Origin: Anaerolineales bacterium HSG25
GTDB taxonomy: Bacteria; Chloroflexota; Anaerolineae; 4572-78; J111
Assembly: GCA_030377865.1 (NCBI GenBank)
Contig: JAUCGA010000031.1
Location: forward strand, 1 to 55,929
DNA length: 55,929 nt
Direction of reading: 5' to 3'
A program made the position numbers and the translations under genes. The notes under the pieces were generated by a model that made no database searches, was not told where the DNA came from, and saw only the letters and a list, made by a program, of their open reading frames with translations. Within the stretch, counting starts at the first letter, position 1, and the number at the start of each line of letters is the position of its first letter. Of this stretch, positions 1 through 7,497 are shown one piece after another.

Positions 1-30
1 TTGTATAAAAACTCAAATTTAAGGTCTATA

Positions 31-94
31 GAGTGCAAAAGCTTCTTGCTTTTGCATGTTTGTCTCCGGCAAAAGCAAGAAGCTTTTGCACTCC
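31..94. repeat. Palindromic repeat, family A (copy 1)
   Basis: Two arms reading GAGTGCAAAAGCTTCTTGC and its complement enclose a short loop. The same arms recur at 5225-5289 and as a half copy at 18949-18974. Looser relatives that keep only the GGAGTGCAA...TTGCACTCC ends lie at 42188-42244 and 45242-45290. There is no coding content. Confidence 0.85.
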
Positions 95-182
95 TTTATT
101 GCCGAATAGCTTTAATGGGCATTGTTACAAACTGAACAAATGTGCGACTTGAAACGATGTCCAGCCTTGTTTGATTATGTTG

Positions 183-545
183 GGTAGTGGTGCAGAAGTA
201 GTGGTACGGATCCGTTAGCTACCCGCAAGTTCTAAACTTGCGGGTAGCTGACCACTACCTATCTCATCCTATCCCATCCCATCCTATCTCATCCTATCTC
301 ATCCTATAGTACCATAAAAACGCTCGGTAGTGGTGCAGAAGTAGTGGTACGGATCCGTTAGCTACCCGCAAGTTCTAAACTTGCGGGTAGCTGACCACTA
401 CCTATGCAGGACTACCCGCTCGGTAGTGGTGCAGAAGTAGTGGTACGGATCCGTTAGCTACCCGCAAGTTCTAAACTTGCGGGTAGCTGACCACTACCTA
501 TCTCATCCTATCCCATCCTATCTCATCCTATAGTACCATAAAAAC
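183..545. repeat. Triplicated 78-bp palindrome with ATCTCATCCT microsatellite (family B)
   Basis: Three essentially identical 78-bp units lie at 183-260, 326-403 and 422-499. Each has outer arms GGTAGTGGTGCAG / CTGACCACTACC and an inner perfect hairpin GCTACCCGCAAGTT / AACTTGCGGGTAGC. Units 1 and 3 are followed by a 10-bp tandem array of ATCTCATCCT/ATCCCATCCT and then the tail TAGTACCATAAAAACGCTC. Units 2 and 3 are separated by only about 18 bp. The inner hairpin core also appears at 13141-13171 and 48481-48509 with other flanks. The rest of 1-859 is unique-looking sequence with no ORF I can support. Confidence 0.9.
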
Positions 546-666
546 GCTCATTTTGGTAGGTAAAAACAGGGTACATTTTTTAAGGGGTCGATTCTGGCCT
601 AGATACTGATGATTAGCGGGTAGGGGGGAGAGGGTGGGAATTAGGGGCTGGAGATTAGGCAAAATC

Positions 667-815
667 TGTGGTGATCAAGATGATGTTGAAAACATGTCAT
701 ACTGAACCAAAGGTGAAGTATCCACTCGAATCTCCTTAGATTCGGGTGAGATAGGCCCTTCGCAAAAGACGCTCAGGGTGACATGAACTTTTTCAACATC
801 AAGCTGACCGCTACA
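667..815. repeat. Inverted-terminal-repeat element, family K (copy 1)
   Basis: The ends are TGTGGTGATCAAGATGATGT and the complement of TGTAGCGGTCAGCTTGATGT. They enclose an inner palindrome that starts CATGTCATACTGA and ends TCAGGGTGACATG. The element is bracketed by a 14-bp direct repeat, GATTAGGCAAAATC, just before and just after it, which looks like a target duplication. A second copy with the same ends but a different interior lies at 42161-42265. Confidence 0.7.
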
Positions 816-859
816 GGATTAGGCAAAATCGCTCCAAAATAAATCTCCATACGACTTGA

Positions 860-1039
860 GCGATTGAAGGTCTCAGCTTGTTACCCATTATCAATGACAG
901 CCATCTATTTATTGACCGCACCGTATATATTCATCAGCTTGAAAAGACGGGGCGAAACATTCTGTTCCTGCGACTGCGTCGGTTTGGCAAGAGTTGTTCC
1001 TCATTTTTCAAATACCAATTTGCCATATCAAAAATTTAG
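860..1039 (+). pseudogene. Remnant of an AAA-ATPase-like / PD-(D/E)XK fusion protein (N-terminal piece)
   Basis: The reading frame containing codon 881 translates to a piece that includes LPIINDSHLFIDRTVYI and NILFLRLRRFGKS. This matches the N-terminus of the 'AAA-ATPase-like domain' family, in which a YVDKTxxI segment precedes the P-loop-like RPRRFGKS. Only about 55 residues remain. The frame is closed upstream by TGA at 857 and ends at TAG 1037-1039, right after the Walker region, so no ATPase or nuclease can be made. An ATG-initiated ORF in another frame across the same stretch has no family resemblance. The fragment runs into the promoter of the downstream tRNA. A decayed 5' end is the best reading. 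Confidence 0.65.
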
Positions 1040-1047
1040 CGTATAAT
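1020..1047 (+). promoter_or_regulatory. Sigma-70-type promoter of tRNA-Val
   Basis: The sequence shows TTGCCA (-35), a 16-bp spacer and a perfect TATAAT (-10) ending at 1047. The tRNA begins 13 bp further on, which is the expected distance for a short 5' leader. The -35 box overlaps the end of the ATPase remnant. Confidence 0.75.
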
Positions 1048-1060
1048 CCTTTTCTTGTTA

Positions 1061-1134
1061 GGGCGGTTAGCTCAGTTGGTTAGAGCGCCACGTTGACATC
1101 GTGGAGGTCACAAGTTCAAATCTTGTACCGCCCA
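1061..1134 (+). tRNA. tRNA-Val (anticodon GAC)
   Basis: This 74-nt gene folds into a complete cloverleaf. The acceptor is GGGCGGT/ACCGCCC, the D stem GCTC/GAGC, the anticodon stem CCACG/CGTGG with loop TTGACAT (anticodon GAC, reading GUC and GUU), a 5-nt variable loop, and the T stem ACAAG/CTTGT with loop TTCAAAT. The discriminator base is A and no CCA is encoded. It is a single-gene unit with its own promoter and terminator. Confidence 0.97.
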
Positions 1135-1140
1135 TAAATA

Positions 1141-1169
1141 AAAGAGCCTGCTAAATAGCAGGCTCTTTT
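1141..1169 (+). terminator. Intrinsic terminator of tRNA-Val
   Basis: A perfect 12-bp stem, AAAGAGCCTGCT / AGCAGGCTCTTT, with loop AAAT is followed by T residues. It starts 7 bp after the tRNA. Confidence 0.9.
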
Positions 1170-1208
1170 GATTCCACATATTAACACAGTTCGTAGTCCA
1201 TTCCAATG

Positions 1209-1299
1209 GTAAAAGTTCAGTAAAGTAGCCCTAGAAACCAGATTTCTTAAAGAAATCTGGTTTCTGACACTCTTTCTGGCGAGTTCACTGAATATTTAC
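1209..1299 (+). mobile_element. 91-bp IS66-like MITE, copy 1
   Basis: The element begins GTAAAAGTTCAGTAAAG and ends CACTGAATATTTAC. Its core is a perfect hairpin, AGAAACCAGATTTCTT / AAGAAATCTGGTTTCT. The flanks TTCCAATG (1201-1208) and ATCCAATA (1300-1307) share six central bases, consistent with an aged 8-bp target duplication. It is the same length as copies 2-5. It is non-coding and needs a transposase in trans. Confidence 0.85.
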
Positions 1300-1371
1300 A
1301 TCCAATAGGCATAACGCCCAATAAATTGGGTACTACGAACCTTGATCCTCGATCCTCGATCCTCAAAAATG

Positions 1372-1430
1372 TTCTCGCAGAGGCGCAGAGAAAAATATAA
1401 AAACTCTGCGTCTCCGCGCCTCTGCGAGAA
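1372..1430. repeat. Palindromic 'TCTGCG' repeat
   Basis: The arms TTCTCGCAGAGGCGCAGAG and CTCTGCGTCTCCGCGCCTCTGCGAGAA face each other across an A/T-rich loop. A shortened version of the same repeat lies in frame inside the GT39 gene at 40482-40516. Just upstream (1344-1364) is a small GATCCTC tandem array. Confidence 0.75.
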
Positions 1431-1481
1431 TTTTATTACGAATAGAATTTTGCACGGGAACTCCTAGAGAGCCTAAAACTT

Positions 1482-1697
1482 ATGACAAAAAAGAAGAAAA
1501 ATCGTTATCGAAAACGAAAAAAACTGTATTGCCAAGATTGCGGGGAGTTATTAAGCCCTGAATTAACCGAAGAGACGGCCACGATGATTAAATCACTCAA
1601 AATGCCAAATATGTTGATTTTTTGTGATAACTGTCGCCATAAACTTAAAAATCAATTACGTAGAATATGGAATGGATTTACCTATCTGTTTGAGTAA
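1482..1697 (+). CDS. Small basic zinc-ribbon-like protein, hypothetical
   Basis: This 71-residue protein has a very basic N-terminus (MTKKKKNRYRKRKK) followed by CQDC at 17-20 and CDNC at about 48-51. The two CxxC knuckles lie about 30 residues apart, typical of a treble-clef or zinc-ribbon fold. I do not recognise a named family. No strong Shine-Dalgarno is visible; the 30 bp before the ATG (TTGCACGG...AGAGCCT...) resemble the stretch before the SGNH gene at 48531. It stands alone between repeats. The paired cysteines and sensible composition favour a real gene, but it could be a chance ORF. Confidence 0.5.
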   Translation: MTKKKKNRYRKRKKLYCQDCGELLSPELTEETATMIKSLKMPNMLIFCDNCRHKLKNQLRRIWNGFTYLFE

Positions 1698-1741
1698 CAT
1701 CATTCTTGGCACAGAGTTGACAGGTTTGTCAAACCTGTCAA

Positions 1742-1827
1742 CGAGGCCACTGAAATCAGTGTCTTAAACGGAAAACCTGCTTAAGCAGGTTTCTCGTATC
1801 AGCCTGTGAATTCATTCACAAGGCATG
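1742..1827. repeat. Three serial hairpins, shared with family L interior
   Basis: In order these are CACTGAAATCAGTG, then AAACCTGCTTAAGCAGGTTT, then TGTGAATTCATTCACA. The same order, with slightly different stems, recurs inside the element at 2065-2213. Upstream at about 1711-1735 is another perfect hairpin, GTTGACAGGTTTGTCAAACC. A short motif CTTGATCTTCGTTTGGGCCAAG at 1839-1860 recurs at 52798-52819. I see no gene in 1698-2230. Confidence 0.7.
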
Positions 1828-2064
1828 GCAAAAACAGCCTTGATCTTCGTTTGGGCCAAGCTGGCGAATTTCGTAGATTATCACTACTTGGGCAGGACTA
1901 CCCAACCTTATTACCAAACCCCATCTAGGCCAACTTTTGCCAAAACAAAAAGGGACGTGTATCATACGCTGTTGGATTTTCCTTAAGGTACAATAGGAAT
2001 TTATCTTTTGAGATTGTGAACAGGTAACGATTTAGTTAGCACGCAAGCTCAATTTGGTAAATCA

Positions 2065-2213
2065 TAGGAATGATTTTTTAACTTGTGCATAAGGCCGCTG
2101 ATTGAAATTGAAATCAGCGTCTTAACGGAAAACCTGCTTAAGCAGGTTTCTCGTGTCAGCATAAGAATTCATTCTTATGTGAAAACGCGCAATTTAATTA
2201 ATACCCATTCCTA
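2065..2213. repeat. Inverted-terminal-repeat element, family L (copy 1)
   Basis: The ends are TAGGAATGATTTTTTAACTT...GTGC and the complement of TAGGAATGGGTATTAATTAA...TTGCGC. The interior is the triple hairpin also seen at 1742-1827. A second element with matching ends but a different interior lies at 11681-11783. No flanking target duplication is obvious. Confidence 0.6.
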
Positions 2214-2230
2214 GATATAACAGGGCGCTT

Positions 2231-3022
2231 GTGAACAGTACGAAACCTTTTTTAACCATCGTTATTCCTGCCTATAACGAAGAACGTCGATTGCCTCAGA
2301 CCTTGCCCACGGTGGCCGAGTTTTTTGCGGTACAGGATTATCAGACCGAAATTTTAGTGGTTGATGATGGCAGTACCGATAATACGGTTCAGGTAGTCAA
2401 ACAGATTACCGAGCAACATGACGCGATTCGGGTAGTTGAGGCCGAGCATCGGGGCAAAGGGCATGCGGTCAAAGTTGGCATGTTGGCCGCTCAAGGACAA
2501 TATGCTTTTTTAGCCGATGCTGATTGGGCCATGCCAGTAACGGAATTACCCAAATTTTTACCCCCTCAGCGCGTCAAGTTCCAACTTGCTATCGGTTCAC
2601 GAGAGGGGCATGGCGCGGTGCGGTACGACGAGCCAATTTATCGCCATTTTATGGGACGGGTGTTTAACGGGCTGGTGCAACTTTTGGCCGTTTCAGGCTT
2701 TGAGGATACGCAATGTGGGTTCAAATGTTTCCATCGTTCCGTTATTCCCGATCTGTTTGAACATCAAACTACCGATGGTTTTGGCTTTGATGTTGAACTG
2801 CTCTACATCGCTCAAAAACGGGGCTACAAAATCGACCAAGTCCCCATCCATTGGCATGCCCAAGACGAAAGCAAAGTTAACCCGGTCAAAGATACATTAC
2901 GGATGCTTCAAGATATTATTCAAGTCCGGCTAAATGACCGCAAAGGGGTGTATGAGCGACATCAAAACCTGTTAGATTCAGCAGGTGTTGATCCAGAACA
3001 AGGGTTTGAACCATTATCGTAA
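2231..3022 (+). CDS. Family 2 glycosyltransferase, dolichyl-phosphate beta-glucosyltransferase-like
   Basis: This 263-residue GT-A fold enzyme starts at GTG. The nucleotide-sugar site is visible as IVIPAYNEERRL (10-21), VVDDGSTD (43-50) and the metal-binding DAD (96-98) in FLADADWAMP. The conserved RGKGHAVKVG (74-83), QCGFKCF (161-167) and the C-terminal GFGFDVELL are characteristic of the ALG5/DPG-synthase branch. Members transfer a sugar from UDP-Glc or GDP-Man to a polyprenyl phosphate at the cytoplasmic face. No C-terminal membrane helix is present, so it is probably peripheral. It stands alone, so the acceptor is not predictable. Two GT39 enzymes that use such lipid-linked sugars lie elsewhere in the window, a plausible but unproven functional link. 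Confidence 0.9.
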   Translation: MNSTKPFLTIVIPAYNEERRLPQTLPTVAEFFAVQDYQTEILVVDDGSTDNTVQVVKQITEQHDAIRVVEAEHRGKGHAVKVGMLAAQGQYAFLADADWAMPVTELPKFLPPQRVKFQLAIGSREGHGAVRYDEPIYRHFMGRVFNGLVQLLAVSGFEDTQCGFKCFHRSVIPDLFEHQTTDGFGFDVELLYIAQKRGYKIDQVPIHWHAQDESKVNPVKDTLRMLQDIIQVRLNDRKGVYERHQNLLDSAGVDPEQGFEPLS

Positions 3023-3151
3023 CGTTCATAGAAATATTGTCTGGGATAAAATTTAGGTGAATTTTTTTTTGTAGGGACGTTTAATAAGCTAAAGCGTCCC
3101 TACTTTTGATAAATGGCAGGGAGTAGAAAAGAAAACGTAGCGAGTAGGGAG

Positions 3152-3305
3152 CTATACTCAAATTAGTTTGAGACCGAAACTTTCCTCATGTCATGCCCGA
3201 ATGTCTTTATCGGGCATCCACACATCCTGTAAAGAATGGATTCCCGCTAAAAGCATGCGGGAATGACATGGCAAAAGTCACGTTTCCATTCTAACCGCAG
3301 TATAA
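3152..3305. repeat. Nested palindrome element, family O (copy 1)
   Basis: The outer arms are CTATACTCAAATTAGTTTGA...AAACTTT and its diverged complement ending CAGTATAA. The inside (3192-3270) carries the hairpins ATGCCCGA..TCGGGCAT and ATTCCCGC..GCGGGAAT. The inner block recurs at 31491-31567, and outer arms of this type recur at 31569-31700 around a different interior. Confidence 0.7.
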
Positions 3306-3447
3306 CTTGACAATGTTACATTAGCGTTTAAGTCCGCTATGCCATGTCATTCTGAGCGTCGTTTGCGAAGAATCCACCCAAAAGTATCATCATGGGGGAT
3401 ACTTCGCTTCGCTCAGTATGACATGATTGTAATCTAACATTGTCAAG
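3306..3447. repeat. Nested palindrome element, family Q
   Basis: The outer arms CTTGACAATGTTACATTA and its complement (TAATCTAACATTGTCAAG) enclose an inner palindrome, CATGTCATTCTGAGCG...CGCTCAGTATGACATG. It abuts the family O element, so almost the whole spacer between 3023 and 3494 is repeat. An inner block of the same type is nested in the K element at 667-815. Confidence 0.65.
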
Positions 3448-3494
3448 ATAAGTACCTACTTCTTTCATGTTACCAAAACAAGGAGAGACCGTCC

Positions 3495-5207
3495 ATGCGA
3501 CAGAAACTATTTTATATCGGGCTGATGACCCTCATCAGCCTGATGATGACCGCTTGTGGGAGTGCAATACAACAGCCCAGCATCCCCACAACCGATATTA
3601 CCGAACCCGCCTCAAATAGCACCGTTAAAACCGATGAGCCAGTTACCGTTAAATATTCGGCTCGTGATGTCAACGGTATCAGCCAAGTAGAACTGGTGGT
3701 GAATGGCGAGCCGGTTATGGTACAACCCGTTGACCCGCCGGTAAACATCTACTCGGCTCAACATATTTGGACTCCTGATACAATCGGCAGTTATGTGATT
3801 GAGCTACGAGCCTTTAATGTTGATGGAAACGTTAGTGAGGCGGCTCAAATTTTTATGACCGTGGAGCAAGGCATAGTTGCTGTAACCGAGACTCCGACCG
3901 AGGTGCCACCGCCCACGCCAACTGCCACCCTAGTTGTGGCGACCGACACACCTGTTCCTGAGGAGGAACCGACCGCCACCGACGAGCCAACACCCACAGA
4001 CGAGCCGACCGCCACCGATGAACCTGATGAACCTACCGCAGAAGATACGGCTGATGGTGAAATTACCGAGGCCACGTTAGTCGTGGTCTCTGAGGCGGTC
4101 TTTGTCCGAGCCGGGCCAAGTGTCGATTACGCCAAGGTGGGTAAACTGGCTCAAGATGAGACTGCTCAAATCACTGGGCAAGATAAACACAAAGCCTGGT
4201 GGCAAATTGTTTATCCGGTCAATAGCAATCAGCGGGCTTGGGTCTCGAACGATGCCCAGTTTACAGTTGCCAAACAGACCGAAAATGTAAAAATCGTTTC
4301 TGCCCCCTCTAACGATCAGGTCGCCGAGGCTGAAGCCGGAGCCACAACTGAGACTGAGACAACCGATGAGGCCAAGGCCGAAGTCGATCCGGTCGAAACG
4401 CCCACCCCTGCTCCGATTGAAGGGGCACCGATTATTCATAGTTTTGAAGCCAATCAAACCGCTCTTCGACTCAATGAAAAACTGGTTCTAAAATGGGATT
4501 TGTCTGAAGCCAACGAAGCTTATCTCTCTTTTGATAGTGTGACCGAAGGGGTCGTCTCACCGGGAGAAAAGGTGCTGTATCCCCAACAGGATACCACCTA
4601 TACCCTCATCACCCGAAACGATGTCGGCGAGACAACCGCGCAGGTCGTGGTTACGGTTGACACTGAAAATCCGCTAACTCTGCTTGGCCCACCATCTATC
4701 TACTACTTTAGCGCCGACCGCTTCAATCTTGACAGTGATGACGATGATGAGAATAATGTCGTCACCCTAAGGTGGGAGTTGGCGAATGCCAAAGAAGCCT
4801 ATTTGAAATATGACGATAAAGAGCAAGGTGTGGTCTCACCGGGTGAAAAGATTGTCGTACCTCGACATGAAACCACCTACCGATTGGAGGCTAAGAATGA
4901 TCATGGTCGTACCAAATCAGAACTAATCATTGCCTTTGGTCGCTCCAGTGCCCCTGCCGGTTCGTCGCCACCCGCCATCAACAGTTTTGTGGCTGACCGA
5001 CTAGAGATTAACTTTGGTGAGACCGTTATTTTGCGGTGGGATGTAGCAAATGCCAAAGAAGCCTTCTTTGGTTATGACGGCAACACCGAAGGAGTGCCCT
5101 CACCGGGTGAAAGAGCCGTTTCTCCTAGCCACGACACGACGTATATATTAGAAACCAAGAACGATTCAGGTAAAACTATTTCAGAATTGACGATAGTTGT
5201 TAAATAG
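3495..5207 (+). CDS. Lipoprotein with Ig-like, SH3b and three C-terminal beta repeats
   Basis: This is a 570-residue secreted lipoprotein. A signal peptide runs to the lipobox MMTAC (lipidated Cys21). Next come an Ig-like domain (about 35-125, 'TEPASNSTVKTDEPV'), a Thr/Pro/Glu linker (about 130-185), a bacterial SH3 domain (about 192-258, 'VFVRAGPSVDYAKVGKL') and a second linker. Three related repeats of about 75 residues follow (about 313-390, 402-480, 494-570), each with the pattern LKWDxxxAxEAYL...GVVSPGEK...DTTYxL. SH3b domains usually bind cell-wall peptides or other ligands, and the last repeats resemble Ig folds seen in cell-surface proteins. A strong ribosome site (AAGGAGAG) lies 8 bp before the ATG. 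The precise role is unknown; a surface-attachment or wall-sensing part is likely. A long palindrome follows the stop codon. Confidence 0.85.
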   Translation: MRQKLFYIGLMTLISLMMTACGSAIQQPSIPTTDITEPASNSTVKTDEPVTVKYSARDVNGISQVELVVNGEPVMVQPVDPPVNIYSAQHIWTPDTIGSYVIELRAFNVDGNVSEAAQIFMTVEQGIVAVTETPTEVPPPTPTATLVVATDTPVPEEEPTATDEPTPTDEPTATDEPDEPTAEDTADGEITEATLVVVSEAVFVRAGPSVDYAKVGKLAQDETAQITGQDKHKAWWQIVYPVNSNQRAWVSNDAQFTVAKQTENVKIVSAPSNDQVAEAEAGATTETETTDEAKAEVDPVETPTPAPIEGAPIIHSFEANQTALRLNEKLVLKWDLSEANEAYLSFDSVTEGVVSPGEKVLYPQQDTTYTLITRNDVGETTAQVVVTVDTENPLTLLGPPSIYYFSADRFNLDSDDDDENNVVTLRWELANAKEAYLKYDDKEQGVVSPGEKIVVPRHETTYRLEAKNDHGRTKSELIIAFGRSSAPAGSSPPAINSFVADRLEINFGETVILRWDVANAKEAFFGYDGNTEGVPSPGERAVSPSHDTTYILETKNDSGKTISELTIVVK

Positions 5208-5224
5208 AGTTGTTCGGGAATAAA

Positions 5225-5289
5225 GGAGTGCAAAAGCTTCTTGCTTTTGCATGTTTACCTCTAGCAAAAGCAAGAAGCTTTTGCACTCC
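5225..5289. repeat. Palindromic repeat, family A (copy 2)
   Basis: A 65-bp near-perfect inverted repeat is bounded by GGAGTGCAA/TTGCACTCC. The left flank, AGAGTTGTTCGGGAATAAA, matches in complement the sequence after the half copy at 18949-18974, so the true repeat unit is longer than the hairpin. It may act as an RNA hairpin between the lipoprotein and metG, but it lacks a T-tract. Confidence 0.85.
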
Positions 5290-5351
5290 GCAGAATCAGA
5301 ATGTGCGATGATAAATTATTGCCGAACAGGTCTAATAATAAGGAAGGAGTC

Positions 5352-7127
5352 ATGACCGAACATATTTTAGTTTGTACCGCTTGGCCCTACGCCAACGGCG
5401 ATTTACATATTGGACACTTGGCCGGAGCCTACCTGCCACCGGATATTTTTGCGCGCTACCATCGCCTCAAAGGAAACAAAGTGCTGATGGTCTCCGGCTC
5501 CGATTCACATGGTACGCCTATCACATTGCGGGCTGATAAAGAGGGAGTCTCTCCGCGCGAACTGTTTGAGCGATTTCATAATAGCTTTCTAGAAACGTTT
5601 CAGCAGATTGGCTTAACTTACGACCTGTTCACCCATACCGACACTGAAAACCATGCTCAGGTCTCACAAGATATATTCACCGCCTGTTTAGAAAATGACT
5701 ATCTGTTTAAGAAAACTGAAAAACAGTTCTTTTCTGAAACAGAAAATCGCTTTTTAGCCGATCGGTATATCGAGGGAACATGCCCCCATTGTGATTTTGA
5801 AGGCGCACGAGGCGACCAGTGTGACAACTGCGGCAAACTCCTAGAGCCGACTGAACTGGTCAATCCGCGCAGTAAAAACGATGGCTCTACTCCGATTTTG
5901 CGCGAGACCGAGCATTTCTATCTTGATTTGGGCGCGCTTAGTGATGGAGTGTCTGATTATCTGAATGATGAAAAAACGCATTGGCGAGCCAACGTGCGGA
6001 ACTTTAGTTTGGGTTACTTAAAAGAAGGGTTACGCGGCCGACCCATCACCCGCGATATTTCGTGGGGTATCCCGATTCCCCTAGAAGGATATGACACCAA
6101 GCGACTTTACGTCTGGTTCGAGGCGGTGATTGGTTACTTTAGCGGCAGTATCGAGTGGGCCAAAAACAGCGGCGACCCATCAGCATGGAAAGCATGGTGG
6201 TACGATCCATCAGCCAAAAGCTACTATTTTATTGGCAAAGACAACATCCCCTTCCACGCCGTGATATGGCCTGCTGAACTACTTGCTACGGGACGGCGAC
6301 TATACGAAACCGACGAAAACAAATCGCTCAATTTGCCATACGATGTCCCGGCCAACGAATACCTGAACATGGAGGGAGCCAAACTCAGTACTAGCCGTAA
6401 CTGGGCGATTTGGGCTCCCGACCTGTTGAGCCGCTACGATGCCGACGCGGTGCGCTTCTATCTGACTGCCATCGCCCCCGAAACTCGCGACACCGATTTT
6501 ACCTTTGCTGATTTTATTCGGCGCAACAATGACGAACTGGTCGCGGCATGGGGGAATCTGGTCAATCGAGTGTTAGGGTTTGCTTACAAACGGTATGAGG
6601 GTCAAGTTCCACCTATCGGCCCCGCGGGGTTAGATGAAGCGGATAAGCAAATTCTGGCTGAGGTTGAGGCCGGTTTTGAGACTATCGGCAATCTGTTGGG
6701 TGCGGTTAAACTCAAAGCGGCTCAAGAAGAAGCCTTACGACTGTCTCGCTTGACCAACGTTTACCTGAACGATAAAGCACCGTGGAAAGCCTTCAAAGAA
6801 AACCCAGTTGCCGCCGGAACGTCAATCTATGTGGCTTTACGAGTGATTGACAACCTCAAGATTCTGTTTGCTCCATTTTTGCCCCATACCTGCCAAAAAC
6901 TGCATGAGTATCTGGGTTATGAGGGGCAACTGTTTGGCCGACAATATACCCAAACCTTTGCCGAAACTGAACAGGAACATACTGCCCTCTGTTACGACAA
7001 TAGTCAAGCTATTGGGCGTTGGAAGCCAAGTCAGCTACCAACCGGACAAGCCATGCAAAAACCGGGTCCACTGTTCAAAAAATTAGAGCCAGAGTTGGCT
7101 GAGGAAGAGTTGGCGAAGTTGTTGTAG
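5352..7127 (+). CDS. metG: Methionyl-tRNA synthetase
   Basis: This cytoplasmic enzyme charges tRNA-Met with methionine. I chose the ATG at 5352 because AAGGAAGGAG sits just upstream and the protein then opens with the usual MTEHILVCTAWPYANGDLHI; an in-frame start at 5301 would add 17 unlikely residues. The 591-residue product shows HIGH at 19-22, a four-cysteine zinc knuckle (C144, C147, C157, C160) in the connective insertion, and KLSTS at 344-348 as the KMSKS equivalent. The anticodon-binding helical domain follows (WAIWAPDLL onward). It stops without the C-terminal tRNA-binding (EMAP/OB) domain of longer bacterial forms. It appears monocistronic. Confidence 0.97.
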   Translation: MTEHILVCTAWPYANGDLHIGHLAGAYLPPDIFARYHRLKGNKVLMVSGSDSHGTPITLRADKEGVSPRELFERFHNSFLETFQQIGLTYDLFTHTDTENHAQVSQDIFTACLENDYLFKKTEKQFFSETENRFLADRYIEGTCPHCDFEGARGDQCDNCGKLLEPTELVNPRSKNDGSTPILRETEHFYLDLGALSDGVSDYLNDEKTHWRANVRNFSLGYLKEGLRGRPITRDISWGIPIPLEGYDTKRLYVWFEAVIGYFSGSIEWAKNSGDPSAWKAWWYDPSAKSYYFIGKDNIPFHAVIWPAELLATGRRLYETDENKSLNLPYDVPANEYLNMEGAKLSTSRNWAIWAPDLLSRYDADAVRFYLTAIAPETRDTDFTFADFIRRNNDELVAAWGNLVNRVLGFAYKRYEGQVPPIGPAGLDEADKQILAEVEAGFETIGNLLGAVKLKAAQEEALRLSRLTNVYLNDKAPWKAFKENPVAAGTSIYVALRVIDNLKILFAPFLPHTCQKLHEYLGYEGQLFGRQYTQTFAETEQEHTALCYDNSQAIGRWKPSQLPTGQAMQKPGPLFKKLEPELAEEELAKLL

Positions 7128-7164
7128 CAAAATATCCCAATTGAGGAGTAGGTATCTGAGAAAC

Positions 7165-7497
7165 ATGAACAACTATCGAAATATTCTTGTTAAAATTCTG
7201 ATATTGGCCAGCTTTTGGGCTATCAGTGGATATTTCGTTGGGGCATCTTTTGAATTTGCTGGTATCTCCTACCAAATAGGTTTAATGTGTGGTTCGATTA
7301 ACTTGATTATCGGAATGTTACTTCTCAAAGGGGTTATTAGTGATTCTGTAGGAGACAAAATGTTTTTCATCGGCCCAGAAGGGAACGAAGAGGGTGACCC
7401 ACGGGTCGGTTGTTTATGGCTCTTGCCGGGGAGCATTGCTCTGTTTGGAATCGTCTCTTGGTTCTGGGCGATCATATTCCGCGTCATAAACAAATAA
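7165..7497 (+). CDS. Small membrane protein, hypothetical
   Basis: This 110-residue product starts at ATG 7165; a TTG at 7141 would add eight residues without a better ribosome site. There are three hydrophobic segments: about 10-30 (ILILASFWAISGYFVGA), about 40-58 (IGLMCGSINLIIGMLLL) and about 85-106 (LLPGSIALFGIVSWFWAIIF). A short polar loop sits between the last two. I recognise no family. Its last 84 bp overlap the 3' end of the convergent gene on the opposite strand, so the two C-termini share DNA. Confidence 0.6.
   Translation: MNNYRNILVKILILASFWAISGYFVGASFEFAGISYQIGLMCGSINLIIGMLLLKGVISDSVGDKMFFIGPEGNEEGDPRVGCLWLLPGSIALFGIVSWFWAIIFRVINK

Noticed and set aside
183..499. Possible CRISPR array (three regular repeats)
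   Set aside because: Repeat units are 78-bp nested palindromes, only three copies, the gaps are microsatellite or short shared sequence rather than unique spacers, and no cas gene is nearby.
864..1046. 60-codon ATG ORF
   Set aside because: It is a shifted frame over the AAA-ATPase remnant; the neighbouring frame carries the recognisable family sequence.
1209..1299. Intrinsic terminator instead of MITE
   Set aside because: The core hairpin lacks a T-tract, and the equal 91-bp length with 8-bp duplications at other copies explains the element better.
3845..4075. Val/Gly/Ser-rich minus-strand ORF
   Set aside because: Low-complexity antisense of the Thr/Pro linker of the lipoprotein. The same applies to the minus-strand ORF at 30303-30716 (kinase linker) and the plus-strand ones at 24762-25151 and 34896-35225.
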